Positions 35,857 through 45,311 of a stretch of 64,000 nucleotides of DNA are shown in pieces. Source of the DNA: Micromonospora endolithica (GTDB lineage: Bacteria; Actinomycetota; Actinomycetes; Mycobacteriales; Micromonosporaceae). The stretch covers positions 558,001-622,000 of the forward strand of contig NZ_RBAK01000002.1 in the NCBI RefSeq assembly GCF_003626595.1, given 5' to 3'. The notes beneath the pieces were generated by a model. The model searched no databases. It saw only the letters and a program-made list of their open reading frames with translations, and was not told the origin of the DNA. Each line of letters opens with the position of its first letter. Positions within the stretch are counted from its first letter, which is position 1. The translations under genes and the position numbers were made by a program.

Positions 35857-38535
35857 ATGAGTCGGTGGAAGTTCGTCGGCCGCGCGGACGAGTTGAACCG
35901 TCTGCTGTCGGCGGCGACGGGCGCGCAGGGCCGCGGACTCTTCTTCTCGGGCATCGCCGGCATCGGCAAGAGCCGGCTGCTGCGCGAGGTGGTCGCCGCC
36001 CTGCCCCGGGAGACGTACGCGGTGTCGCTGGTCGCGGCGAGTGCCACCACGGCCGCGCTGCCCTTCGGCGGGCTGGTCCAGCTGCTCCCGGCGGACCAGC
36101 CGCCCGGCCTGTCGCCCGCCGGGATCCTGCGCTGGGCGGTCGACGTGGTCCAGCACCAGGCGGCCGGCCGGCGCATCGTCCTCGCCATCGACGACGCGCA
36201 CCTGCTGGACCCGCCGTCGGCCGCGTTCGTGCACCTGATCGCGCGGGCGGATAACTCCACGGTCATCGGCACCCTGCGCGACGGCGAGCAGCTGCCGCTG
36301 CCGATCCGGGCACTGTGGACCGACGGGCTGGTGGACCACGCGGAGCTGAGCCCGATGTGCCCGGCCGACACCGCCGGGCTGCTCGCGGCCGTCCTGAACG
36401 GGCCGGTCGACGCGGGGTCGGCCGACCGGCTGGGGCGGCTGTCCGGGGGCAACCCGCTGCTGCTGCGCGAACTGGTCCACGCCGCTGCCGGCAGCGGCGA
36501 GCTGACCAGCACGTACGGGGTGTGGAAGTGGAACGGACGGCTGGAACTGGCACCCAGCCTGACCGAGCTGATCGACACCCGGATCGGCCAGCTCACCCCC
36601 GGCGTCCGGGCGGTGGTCGAGCTGGTCGCGTTCGGTGAGCCGCTCGGCCTGCAACTGCTCGCCAAGGCCGTCGAGCCGGACGACGTCGAGACCGCCGAGG
36701 AGCGGGGCCTGATCACCGTGGTCCGCGACGACCGGCGGCTCGACGTGCGGCTGGCCCATCCGCTGTACGGCGAGGTCATGCGCCGCAACTGCCCGGTCAG
36801 CCGTACCCGGCGGCTGCAGGCCCGCCTCGCCGCGCTGTTGCAGGAGGTCGGCAGCCGGCGCCGGGACGACCTGCTGCGGGTGGCCGTGTGGCGGCTCGAC
36901 TCGGGTACCGCACAGGACGGCGCCATGCTGCTCGACGCCGCGGTTCAGGCGTTCACCCGCTACGACGTCCCCCTGGCGACCCGGCTGGCCCGCGCGGCGC
37001 TGCACGCCGGCGGTGCCTTCGCCGCCGCGGAGCTGCTGGCCACCATCCTGATGTTCGCCGACCAGCCGGAGGAGGCGATCGGCGTGCTCGACGCGGTCGC
37101 CGGCGACGTACGCGACGACCGGCGGCGTAGCCGTTGGCTGACGGTACGCGGGATGGTCAGCTACTGGGGGCTCAGCCGGGAGTCCACCGTGGAGGAGATC
37201 GCGACCCGCGGCGCCGGGCTGACCGACTCCGCCGACCAGGCCCGGGTGCTCGCCTTCGAGGCGATCATGCGGCTGCACCGGCTGGACCTCGGGCTGGCCC
37301 TGCGGCTGAGCCGCACGGTGCTGGACCGGCCGGCGGCCAGCGTGGCGGCCCGCGAGCTGGCCCGGTGCACGATCGCGCACCTCCAGGCCGCGCAGGGGCA
37401 GTTGCGGCGTAGCGCCACGGCCATCGAGCTGACCCAGTCGGAGGCGGCGCGCTGGCGTACCGACATGCCGTACCTGCAACTGGCCCTGGAACTGGCCCGC
37501 GGCACCCGGCTGACGATCGGCGGCGACCTGGCCGGCATCGACGCCATCGCGGCCGACGAGTTCGCCGACCTCGCCGGCGCCGGCGACTTCCGGCTCGGCA
37601 CCGGCTATCTGGCCATCCTCCAGGCGTACGCGGCGCGGCTGCGGGGGCAGAGCGACGCGGCGCTGCGGACCAGCCTCGGCGCCTGCGCGGTGCTGGCGAC
37701 CAGCCGGGTCTACGCGGGCCTCGCCCAGGCCGAACGGGCCCAGGCGGCGGCGCTGCGCGGTGACGCGGCGCAGGCGGCGGAGGCGATGGCGGAGGCGGAC
37801 CGCACCCACGCACCGGGGATGGCGGTGCTCTATCCGTGGCTGGAGCAGGCACGGGGTGCGGCGCTGGCCGCCGCCGGCGACCTGCCCGGCGCGACCCGGC
37901 ACCTCGCCGAGCTGGCCGACCGGCTGCGCGCGGACGGCTTCGCCGGACACGAGGCACACGTGCTGCACGACCTGGTCCGGCTGGAGGGGGCCACCACCCC
38001 GGTCGGCCCGACCTGCTCCGACGGCAGCCGGCGCACCGTCGCGCAGCGGCTGACCGAACTCTCCGAACGCGTCGACGGCACGTTGGTGCCGCTGCTGGCC
38101 CGACAGGGCCGTGCGGTGGCGGCCGGCGACACCGTGGAACTGCTCGCGGTCGCCGACGACCTCGCCGGCCTGGACCTGGTGGTCTGGGCGGCCGAGGCGA
38201 CCGCCGCCGCGCTGCACCGACTTCGCACGCAGCGGTCCCCGCTGGTCGGGGTGGCGCGGGAGCGGTTGGCCGGGCTGCTCGGCCGCTGCGATGTGGTCCG
38301 CACCCCGGCGCTGCGGGCCGGCGCGCCCACCCTCACCGACCGGGAGTGGCAGATCGCCCGGCTGGCCGCGGACGGCGAGACAAGCCGGGTCATCGCCGAA
38401 CGCCTCTACCTGTCGGCCCGCACGGTGGAGAACCACCTCCAGCGCATCTACGGCAAGCTCGGGGTGACCGGGCGCACCGAACTGCGCGCGGCGCTGCGCG
38501 CGATACCGGGCCACGACGGCGGACCGGTGGACTGA
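35857..38535 (+). CDS. LAL-type LuxR-family ATP-binding regulator
   Basis: An 892-residue large ATP-binding LuxR regulator. An N-terminal AAA/STAND ATPase carries Walker A SGIAGIGKSRLL (Lys38) and Walker B RIVLAIDDAHLLD, with SGGNPLLLREL sensor-like residues. A long helical TPR-like middle (about 330-790) follows. The C-terminal LuxR HTH (about 825-885) reads LTDREWQIARLAADGE ... SARTVENHLQRIYGKLGV. Such proteins often activate specialised metabolism or carbohydrate use after binding ATP and a ligand. ATG on a leaderless message. The target is not evident from the sequence; the divergent GTPase gene is the nearest candidate. Confidence 0.93.
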   Translation: MSRWKFVGRADELNRLLSAATGAQGRGLFFSGIAGIGKSRLLREVVAALPRETYAVSLVAASATTAALPFGGLVQLLPADQPPGLSPAGILRWAVDVVQHQAAGRRIVLAIDDAHLLDPPSAAFVHLIARADNSTVIGTLRDGEQLPLPIRALWTDGLVDHAELSPMCPADTAGLLAAVLNGPVDAGSADRLGRLSGGNPLLLRELVHAAAGSGELTSTYGVWKWNGRLELAPSLTELIDTRIGQLTPGVRAVVELVAFGEPLGLQLLAKAVEPDDVETAEERGLITVVRDDRRLDVRLAHPLYGEVMRRNCPVSRTRRLQARLAALLQEVGSRRRDDLLRVAVWRLDSGTAQDGAMLLDAAVQAFTRYDVPLATRLARAALHAGGAFAAAELLATILMFADQPEEAIGVLDAVAGDVRDDRRRSRWLTVRGMVSYWGLSRESTVEEIATRGAGLTDSADQARVLAFEAIMRLHRLDLGLALRLSRTVLDRPAASVAARELARCTIAHLQAAQGQLRRSATAIELTQSEAARWRTDMPYLQLALELARGTRLTIGGDLAGIDAIAADEFADLAGAGDFRLGTGYLAILQAYAARLRGQSDAALRTSLGACAVLATSRVYAGLAQAERAQAAALRGDAAQAAEAMAEADRTHAPGMAVLYPWLEQARGAALAAAGDLPGATRHLAELADRLRADGFAGHEAHVLHDLVRLEGATTPVGPTCSDGSRRTVAQRLTELSERVDGTLVPLLARQGRAVAAGDTVELLAVADDLAGLDLVVWAAEATAAALHRLRTQRSPLVGVARERLAGLLGRCDVVRTPALRAGAPTLTDREWQIARLAADGETSRVIAERLYLSARTVENHLQRIYGKLGVTGRTELRAALRAIPGHDGGPVD

Positions 38536-38539
38536 ACTC

Positions 38540-38545
38540 TAGGCT
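38540..38545 (+). promoter_or_regulatory. -10 element, leaderless pncB promoter
   Basis: TAGGCT lies 6 nt before GTG 38552, and just 4 nt after the stop of the LuxR-type gene, so pncB has its own promoter rather than read-through alone. Confidence 0.55.
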
Positions 38546-38551
38546 GGGGAC

Positions 38552-39838
38552 GTGAGCACCCTTCGCCCCGCGCTGCTGACCGACCACTACGAGCTGACGA
38601 TGATCAGCGCCGCCCTGCGGGACGGCACGGCCGACCGCCGTTGCGTCTTCGAGGTGTTCACCCGCCGGCTGCCGGCCGGGCGGCGCTACGGGGTGGTCGC
38701 CGGGACCGGCCGGCTGATCGAGCTGATCCGTGACTTCCGCTTCATGCCGGAGGAGATCGACTTCCTGCGCCGGACCGGCGTCGTCGACGAGCGGGTCGCC
38801 GCCTGGCTGGCCGACTACCGCTTCACCGGCGACGTGGACGGTTACGCCGAGGGCGACCTGTTCTTCCCCGGCTCGCCCATCCTCACCGTGTCCGGGGGCT
38901 TCGCCGAGTGCGTGGTGCTGGAGACGCTGGTGCTCTCGGTGCTTAACCACGACTGCGCGGTGGCCGCGGCCGCCGCCCGGATGGTCACCGCCGCCCGGGG
39001 ACGGACCCTGATCGAGATGGGTTCGCGGCGCGCCCACGAGGAGGCCGCGGTGGCCGCCGCCCGCGCGGCGTACCTTGCCGGGTTCCGGTTCACCTCCAAC
39101 CTGGCGGCCGGCCAGCGGTACGGAATCCCCACGGCGGGCACCGCGGCGCACGCGTTCACCCTGCTGCACGACGACGAGCGGGCGGCGTTCGCCTCGCAGG
39201 TCGCCACGCTGGGCAAGGACACCACGCTGCTGGTCGACACGTACGACATCAGCCAGGGCATCCGCAACGCCATCTCGGTGGCCGGCACCGACCTGCGCGC
39301 GGTCCGGATCGACTCCGGCGACCTGGCCGTGATCGCGCAGCAGTCCCGCGAACTGCTCGACTCCCTCGGTGCCACCGAGACGAAGATCATCGTCTCGGGT
39401 GACCTGGACGAGTACGCGATCGCGTCGCTCGCCGCCGAGCCGGTCGACATGTACGGCGCGGGCACCTCGGTGGTCACCGGCTCCGGCGCGCCGACCGCCG
39501 GGCTGGTCTACAAACTGGTCGAGGTCGAGGGGCGGGCGGTGGTCAAGCGCTCCGAGCACAAGGCCACCATCGGCGGCCGGAAGGTCGCGGTACGCCGGCA
39601 CAAGCCCACCGGCACCGCGATCGAGGAGATCGTCGTCTCGCAGGGCGTGCCGGACCACCGGCCGCACGACCGGCTGCTGCAACGGTCGTACGTGGTCGGG
39701 GGCGAGACGGTCGCGCCGCCGACGCTGGACGAGTCGCGGGACCACCTGCGGCAGTGCCTGATCTCCATCCCCTGGGAGGGGCTGAAGCTCTCCGCCGGCG
39801 ACCCGGCCATCCCGGTCACCGTCGTACCGGCCGAGTAG
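38552..39838 (+). CDS. pncB: nicotinate phosphoribosyltransferase
   Basis: A 428-residue enzyme of the Preiss-Handler route: nicotinate plus PRPP (with ATP) to nicotinate mononucleotide. ALLTDHYELTMISAALRDG at the start, FEVFTRRLPAGRRYGV, EMGSRRAHEEAAV, VDTYDISQGIRNAI, VRIDSGDLAVIAQQSR and GAGTSVVTGSGAP are family signatures. Followed within 15 nt by pncA, so together they salvage nicotinamide to NAD. Confidence 0.97.
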   Translation: MSTLRPALLTDHYELTMISAALRDGTADRRCVFEVFTRRLPAGRRYGVVAGTGRLIELIRDFRFMPEEIDFLRRTGVVDERVAAWLADYRFTGDVDGYAEGDLFFPGSPILTVSGGFAECVVLETLVLSVLNHDCAVAAAAARMVTAARGRTLIEMGSRRAHEEAAVAAARAAYLAGFRFTSNLAAGQRYGIPTAGTAAHAFTLLHDDERAAFASQVATLGKDTTLLVDTYDISQGIRNAISVAGTDLRAVRIDSGDLAVIAQQSRELLDSLGATETKIIVSGDLDEYAIASLAAEPVDMYGAGTSVVTGSGAPTAGLVYKLVEVEGRAVVKRSEHKATIGGRKVAVRRHKPTGTAIEEIVVSQGVPDHRPHDRLLQRSYVVGGETVAPPTLDESRDHLRQCLISIPWEGLKLSAGDPAIPVTVVPAE

Positions 39839-39852
39839 GAAGGGACGCACCC

Positions 39853-40434
39853 GTGAGCAATGCGCTGATCATCGTGGACGTGCAGAACGACTTCTGCGAG
39901 GGCGGTTCGCTGGCCGTCGGCGGCGGGGCCGGCGTCGCGGCGGGCATCACCCGGCTGCTCGCCGCCGAGCCGGACCGCTGGGACCACGTGGTGGCGACGA
40001 AGGACTACCACGTCGACCCCGGCGCCCACTTCGGCGACCCGCCGGACTTCGTCGACTCCTGGCCCCGGCACTGCGTGGTCGGCACCCCCGGCTCGGAGTT
40101 CCACCCCGACCTGGCCACCGACCGGGTCGAGGCGATCTTCCACAAGGGTGAGCACGCCGCCGCGTACTCCGGCTTCGAGGGCCACGCCGACGACGGCGAG
40201 TGCCTGGCCGACTGGCTGCGACGGCACGGCGTGGACCGGGTCGACGTCGTCGGTATCGCGACGGACCACTGCGTACGCGCCACCGCGCTGGACGCCGCCC
40301 GGGAGGGCTTCGCCACCACCGTCCTGCTGGACCTGACCGCCGGTGTGGCGCCGGCCACCACCGACGTCGCGCTCCGGGCGTTCGACGGCGCCGGGATCAC
40401 CACCCACGGGGAGCCTGTGATCAGGGCCGCATGA
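39853..40434 (+). CDS. pncA: nicotinamidase
   Basis: A 193-residue isochorismatase-fold amidase converting nicotinamide to nicotinate. The catalytic triad is Asp9 (VDVQNDF), Lys98 (FHKGE) and Cys140 (TDHCV). Metal ligands Asp51, His53 and His59 are in KDYHVDPGAHF. GTG 39853 follows AGGAAGGG. Homologues activate pyrazinamide. It feeds PncB. Confidence 0.97.
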   Translation: MSNALIIVDVQNDFCEGGSLAVGGGAGVAAGITRLLAAEPDRWDHVVATKDYHVDPGAHFGDPPDFVDSWPRHCVVGTPGSEFHPDLATDRVEAIFHKGEHAAAYSGFEGHADDGECLADWLRRHGVDRVDVVGIATDHCVRATALDAAREGFATTVLLDLTAGVAPATTDVALRAFDGAGITTHGEPVIRAA

Positions 40435-40499
40435 GCCGGTAAATCGTTGGCGACGGTCGTACCCCCGGTCGAGGATGTCGATTGGAGGTACGGACCGAC

Positions 40500-41717
40500 G
40501 TGAACATGAAGCCTTACCGGGAGGCGCTCGCCCTGCCCGGCCTGCGCTCGCTGCTGCTGGTGGCGGTGCTCGCCCGCATCCCGCTCACCGCGACCGGGGT
40601 GACGCTGACGTTCTACGTCGTCGAGGACCTCGGGCGCGGCTACGGCGCCGCGGGACTCGTCGGCGCGGCGATCACCGTGGGCGCGGCCATCGGTGGGCCG
40701 CTGCTCGGCCGGCTGGTGGACCGGCGAGGTCTGCGGCCCGTCCTCGTACTCACCGCCGTCGCGGAGGCCGTCTTCTGGTCCACCGCGCCCCTGCTGTCGT
40801 ACCCGCTGCTGCTGCCGGCCGCCTTTCTCGCCGGATCGCTGGCCCTGCCGATCTTCTCGGTGATCCGCCAGTCCGTCGCCGCGCTCGTCCCGGCGCACCA
40901 GCGACGCCCCGCGTACGCGCTGGACTCGATGTCGGTCGAGCTGTCGTTCATGGTCGGTCCCGCCCTCGCCACGGTCAGCGTGGCCATGATCTCCGCCCGC
41001 ACCACCCTCTACCTGGTCGGCGCCGGCATCGTCGCCGCCGGGGTCATCCTCTGGCTGCTCGACCCGCCGGTACGGGCGGCCGGCGAGGGCACCGGCCCGC
41101 AGCCCCGGATCGCCCGGCGACAGTGGCTCACCTCGCGGATCGTCGCCGTGTTCGCGGTCAGTGCCGCCGCCACCCTGGTACTCGGCGGCACCGACGTCGC
41201 GGTCATCGCCGCGCTGCGGGAGAACGGTGACATGGGCTGGACCGGAGTGGTGCTCGCCGTCTGGGCGGTCGCGTCACTGGTCGGCGGCTTCGCGTACGGG
41301 GCGGTCCGCCGTCCGTTCTCACCGGTGGTCCTGATGGGCGCGCTGGCCCTGTGCACCGTGCCCGTCGGGCTGGGCGGGTCGCACTGGTGGCTGCTCTGCC
41401 TCGCCCTCATCCCGGCCGGCGCCCTCTGCGCGCCCACCATCGCGGCCACCTCGGACGCGGTCAGCCGGCTCGCCCCCGCCGGAGTTCGCGGCGAGGCGAT
41501 GGGCATGCACGGCTCGGCGGTCACCGTGGGCATCGCCGTCGGCGCGCCCCTGGCCGGGGCGGTCATCGACCGGACCGCACCGCTCTGGGGGTTCGTGGTG
41601 CCCGGTGCCGTCGGCCTGGCCATCGCGCTCGCCGTCCTCCCCACGGAGCTCCGCCGTCGGCGGGTCGAACCGCCGACGGCGGCCTCGGAGGCCCCGGAGT
41701 TCGCCGCCACCCACTGA
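40500..41717 (+). CDS. MFS transporter
   Basis: A 405-residue membrane protein with 12 predicted helices and MFS motif A-like GRLVDRRGLRPVL between helices 2 and 3. The C-terminal half repeats the fold (GGFAYGAVRRPFSP). Resembles the drug/sugar-efflux type proteins of actinobacteria; substrate unknown. GTG 40500 is 10 nt after TTGGAGGT; ATG 40506 is possible. Confidence 0.9.
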   Translation: MNMKPYREALALPGLRSLLLVAVLARIPLTATGVTLTFYVVEDLGRGYGAAGLVGAAITVGAAIGGPLLGRLVDRRGLRPVLVLTAVAEAVFWSTAPLLSYPLLLPAAFLAGSLALPIFSVIRQSVAALVPAHQRRPAYALDSMSVELSFMVGPALATVSVAMISARTTLYLVGAGIVAAGVILWLLDPPVRAAGEGTGPQPRIARRQWLTSRIVAVFAVSAAATLVLGGTDVAVIAALRENGDMGWTGVVLAVWAVASLVGGFAYGAVRRPFSPVVLMGALALCTVPVGLGGSHWWLLCLALIPAGALCAPTIAATSDAVSRLAPAGVRGEAMGMHGSAVTVGIAVGAPLAGAVIDRTAPLWGFVVPGAVGLAIALAVLPTELRRRRVEPPTAASEAPEFAATH

Positions 41718-41855
41718 CCGGACTGATCGCCTGCTCCGGGCCGCCGGATCAGCGCGGGCCGGTCCGGGCGGCGGAGCTGCCGGCCGAGGTCACCGGTCTG
41801 GGGCCGGGACTCGCCGTTCCCACCCGGTCCGACGCGTGCGAGTTCCCAGCGCCTC

Positions 41856-41889
41856 ATGTCTGTGTGAAATAGAGATGTCGCACAGACAT
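41856..41889. promoter_or_regulatory. 9-bp inverted repeat with AT-rich loop
   Basis: ATGTCTGTG (41856-41864) and CACAGACAT (41881-41889) are exact complements across 16 AT-rich nt. It lies about 140 nt after the MFS gene and may be its terminator or an operator. Confidence 0.4.
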
Positions 41890-41975
41890 ATCGCATTCGG
41901 ATCTCATGCCGCCGGCAGCGGCGGCACGCCGCCGCCGGACAGACCGCGGGCTCGGGCCCCGGGGAGGAGAGACGG

Positions 41976-42014
41976 CGACGGGCGCCGCGCCCCGGAGGGG
42001 AGCGGCGCCCGTCG
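41976..42014. terminator. terminator of ctaD
   Basis: CGACGGGCGCCGC (41976-41988) pairs with GCGGCGCCCGTCG (42002-42014). Inner CCCC/GGGG can extend the stem. It begins 17 nt past the ctaD stop codon on the minus strand. Confidence 0.8.
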
Positions 42015-42031
42015 TACGTGGTGCGGGAGCG

Positions 42032-43792
42032 TCAGCGGCGGTCGATGTCGCTTTCGGTGTCCTCCTGGTAGCTGGCACCACCGTCGGACTCGCTGGTCAG
42101 CGGCTTGGAGCCACCCTCCGGCGGACCGGCGAGCGACTGGCCACCGGCGGCCAGCTCGGGGAACTTGTAGTCGAAGGCCGGTCGCTCGGAGCGGATCCGC
42201 GGCATCCGGTCGAAGTTCCGCAGCGGCGGCGGCGAACTGGTCGCCCACTCCAGCGAGTTGCCGTGGCCCCACGGGTCCTCGACCTCGACGACCGGGCCGG
42301 CCTTGTACGACTTCCAGCAGTTGTAGAGGAACGGCAGGGTCGAGATACCGGTGATGAACGCGCCGACCGTGGAGATCATGTTCAGCGTGGTGAAGCCGTC
42401 GCTGGGCAGGTAGTCGGCGTACCGACGGGGCATGCCCTCACTGCCCAGCCAGTGCTGCACCAGGAACGTGGTGTGGAAGCCGATCATGGTGAGCCAGAAG
42501 TGAATCTTGCCCAGCCGCTCGTCGAGCATCCGGCCGAACATCTTCGGGAACCAGAAGTAGATGCCGGCGAACACCGCGAACACGATCGTGCCGAAGAGCA
42601 CGTAGTGGAAGTGGGCCACCACGAAGTACGAGTCGGAGACGTGGAAGTCCAGCGGAGGACTGGCCAGCAGGACGCCGGTCAGGCCGCCGAAGAGGAACGT
42701 CACCAGGAAGCCGATCGACCAGAGCATCGGCGACTCGAAGCTGATCTGGCCGCGCCACATGGTGCCGATCCAGTTGAAGAACTTCATACCGGTCGGTACC
42801 GCGATCAGGAAGCTCAGGAAGCTGAAGAACGGCAGCAGCACCTGGCCGGTGGCGAACATGTGGTGCGCCCACACGCTCATCGACAGCGCGGCGATGGCGA
42901 TGGTCGCGAAGACCAGGCCCTTGTAGCCGAAGATCGGCTTACGGGAGAACACCGGGATGATCTCGCTGATGATGCCGAAGAACGGCAGCGCGACGATGTA
43001 GACCTCGGGGTGCCCGAAGAACCAGAACAGGTGCTGCCAGAGCATCGGCCCGCCGGTCGCCGGGTCGTACACGTGCGAGCCGAGGATGCGGTCGGAGGCG
43101 AGCGCGAAGAGCGCGGCGGCCAGCAGCGGGAAGACCAGGATCACCAGGAGGCTGGTGACCAGGATGTTCCAGGTGAAGATCGGCATCCGGAACATGGTCA
43201 TGCCCGGCGCGCGCAGGGTCAGGATCGTGGTGATCATGTTGACCGCGCCGAGGATGGTGCCCAGACCGGAGATGGCCAGGCCGACGACCCACATGTTGGC
43301 GCCGACGCCCGGGGAGTGTTCCACGCTGCTCAGCGGGGCGTAAGCGAACCAGCCGAAGTCGGCCGCGCCGCCGGGGGTGATGAAGCCGAGGGTGGCCATC
43401 GTGCCGCCGAACAGGTACAGCCAGTAGGCGAAGCTGTTCAGTCGCGGGAACGACACGTCCGGCGCGCCGATCTGGAGCGGCACGACGTAGTTGGCGAAGG
43501 CGAACACGATCGGCGTCGCGAAGAACAGCAGCATGATCGTGCCGTGCATGGTGAACAGCTGGTTGTACTGCTCGGGCGACAGGAACTGCAGCCCGGGTCG
43601 GGCCAGCTCGGCCCGCATGACCAGGGCCATCAGGCCACCGATCATGAAGAACGCGAACGCGGTGACCATGTACATGATCCCGATCTGCTTCGCGTCCGTG
43701 GTCCGCAGCAGCCGCGCGAGGGCCGACCCCTTGACCGGCGCTCGGACCGGCCAGGGCCGGGTCACGACCGGCTTGGGTGCGACGGTGGTCAC
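42032..43792 (-). CDS. ctaD: cytochrome c oxidase subunit I (aa3)
   Basis: A 586-residue 12-helix subunit I holding haem a and the haem a3-CuB centre. [13 protein letters not shown] (haem a ligand), [23 protein letters not shown] (CuB His and cross-linked Tyr; shown to 20 here: [15 protein letters not shown]), [10 protein letters not shown] (CuB His pair), [13 protein letters not shown], and HFHYVLFGT with the a3/a ligands are all present. The long hydrophilic C-terminus is typical of actinobacteria. GTG 43792 has GGAGG upstream, and TATCCT (43868-43863) is a probable -10. Other ctaCEF genes are not in the window. Confidence 0.97.
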   Translation of the reverse strand: MTTVAPKPVVTRPWPVRAPVKGSALARLLRTTDAKQIGIMYMVTAFAFFMIGGLMALVMRAELARPGLQFLSPEQYNQLFTMHGTIMLLFFATPIVFAFANYVVPLQIGAPDVSFPRLNSFAYWLYLFGGTMATLGFITPGGAADFGWFAYAPLSSVEHSPGVGANMWVVGLAISGLGTILGAVNMITTILTLRAPGMTMFRMPIFTWNILVTSLLVILVFPLLAAALFALASDRILGSHVYDPATGGPMLWQHLFWFFGHPEVYIVALPFFGIISEIIPVFSRKPIFGYKGLVFATIAIAALSMSVWAHHMFATGQVLLPFFSFLSFLIAVPTGMKFFNWIGTMWRGQISFESPMLWSIGFLVTFLFGGLTGVLLASPPLDFHVSDSYFVVAHFHYVLFGTIVFAVFAGIYFWFPKMFGRMLDERLGKIHFWLTMIGFHTTFLVQHWLGSEGMPRRYADYLPSDGFTTLNMISTVGAFITGISTLPFLYNCWKSYKAGPVVEVEDPWGHGNSLEWATSSPPPLRNFDRMPRIRSERPAFDYKFPELAAGGQSLAGPPEGGSKPLTSESDGGASYQEDTESDIDRR

Positions 43793-43986
43793 GAGTGGCC
43801 TCCGGTTCTGGGTTGTCCCGCTCGGCGCGCGCAAGTTTTTCGGCGAGCCGTCATCCGCAAGGAGGATAGTCCCCGGCAGGTGGCCCCGCCGCGTGGGGTG
43901 TCCGGGTAACCTGCGCCACTCGGCCAGGCCGGGCGTCGCCGCCCGGGTCGGGTCGCGCCGGGAACCCCGAGTCCGCGGACCGGGGG

Positions 43987-45093
43987 TCAGAGCGGCCCGA
44001 GCAGCAGCCGGTAGTGCTCGCCGAAGATCCGGCCGCCGCGCCCGCGCAGCAGCGGGTCGCGCAGCGCCGGCGGCACGTCGCGGGTGCGGTTGCGGTCGCG
44101 GGTCCGGTCCCGCACCCATCGGGTACGCGGGCGGCGGCGACTCTCGTACGCGGTCAGCGCCGCGTCGACGCTGCCGGCCGCCTTGAGCGACTCGGCGAGC
44201 ACGACGGCGTCCTCCAGCGCCATCGCCGCTCCCTGGGACAGGGTCGGCGCGGTGGCGTGCGCGGCGTCGCCGACGAGCAGGACCCGTCCGCGGTGCCAGC
44301 GTCCCAGCTCGACCTCGTCGGTGGCCCCCACGTGGACCTGCTCCAGCGCGTCCAGCACCTCCGGCACCGGCCCGCCGTAGTCGCCGAACAGCTCCCGCAG
44401 CCGGGCGACGGGGTCGTCGGGCGGGGCGGTGCCGGTCTCGTCGGCGTAGCAGTGCAGCCGGCCCGCTCCGACGGGCACCACGAGGAAGCCGGCACGCTGG
44501 CCGAGCAGGGCGGTCCACTCCGCGACGCGCGGTCCCTCGCGGACCACGCTGCGATAGACGATCTGTCCGGTGGGGCGCGACGGACCGCCGAGGGCGGCCA
44601 GGCCGCGCACCGAGGAGCGTGGCCCGTCCGCGCCGACGACCAGGTCGTACTCGGTGGCGGTGCCGTCGACGAACGTGACGCCGACGGCGCCCGGTAGCAG
44701 GTCGATGGTGCGGACCTCGGCGCCGTGCCGGACCGCACCGCCGGCCCCGGTGAGCAGGACGCGGTGCAGCTCGGCCCGCAGTAGCGCCCGGCACTCCCCC
44801 ACCCCCGCCCAGAGCGACTCCAGGTCGACCTCGCAGAGTGGCGCGCCGGTGGCGTCGAGGAACCGTTGCCGGCGGATGATCTCGCCGAGCGGGCGGACCG
44901 GGCCGTCCAGGTCCAGCCGGCGTAGTGCGCGGGCGGCGTTGCCCGGTAGGTACAGGCCGGTGTCGGACAGCTCGCCGGGGGGCGCCTTCTCGGTGACGTC
45001 GGGCCGGAAGCCCGCCAGGCGCAGGGCCCGGGCCACGGCCAGGCCGGCGATGCCCGCGCCGACGACGAGGATGCGCAGGGGGGAGCCACCCAT
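43987..45093 (-). CDS. FAD-dependent monooxygenase
   Basis: A 368-residue flavoprotein of the PHBH-like group A hydroxylases: [17 protein letters not shown] (dinucleotide-binding GxGxxG), [14 protein letters not shown] (DG motif) and [29 protein letters not shown] (GD motif, seen as [13 protein letters not shown]). It would use NAD(P)H and oxygen on an unknown aromatic or polyketide-like substrate. ATG 45093 has GGAGG 11 nt upstream. A single gene, not in a biosynthetic cluster. Confidence 0.9.
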   Translation of the reverse strand: MGGSPLRILVVGAGIAGLAVARALRLAGFRPDVTEKAPPGELSDTGLYLPGNAARALRRLDLDGPVRPLGEIIRRQRFLDATGAPLCEVDLESLWAGVGECRALLRAELHRVLLTGAGGAVRHGAEVRTIDLLPGAVGVTFVDGTATEYDLVVGADGPRSSVRGLAALGGPSRPTGQIVYRSVVREGPRVAEWTALLGQRAGFLVVPVGAGRLHCYADETGTAPPDDPVARLRELFGDYGGPVPEVLDALEQVHVGATDEVELGRWHRGRVLLVGDAAHATAPTLSQGAAMALEDAVVLAESLKAAGSVDAALTAYESRRRPRTRWVRDRTRDRNRTRDVPPALRDPLLRGRGGRIFGEHYRLLLGPL

Positions 45094-45249
45094 GGTGGTG
45101 TACGCCTCCGGAGGGGTTCGGCACGCGTTGGAGGCAAGACACTACTCGCCGCAATCGACGCACACCAGGGCCGATCGGGCACGGTGCGAGGCAACTCCAC
45201 CGTTCCGTTTGCGCAAGGATTTCAAACATGTGAATGTGTGGGTAGCACG

Positions 45250-45263
45250 TGGGAGCGCTCCCG
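45250..45263 (+). promoter_or_regulatory. CebR-type operator
   Basis: TGGGAGCGCTCCCG differs at one base from the 14-bp palindrome TGGGAGCGCTCCCA, the Streptomyces CebR cellobiose/cellotriose repressor box. It lies 49 nt upstream of the GH12 cellulase start. Confidence 0.8.
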
Positions 45264-45311
45264 TCCCGGATCACCCCGCGCCCCCACACCCCCGCCAGGT
45301 CAAGGAGCATC

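Noticed and set aside
34099..38514. 1471-codon minus-strand frame spanning the LAL regulator
   Set aside because: Only the part from 35658 down is a real protein with a ribosome site. The rest is antisense to an intact LuxR-type regulator.
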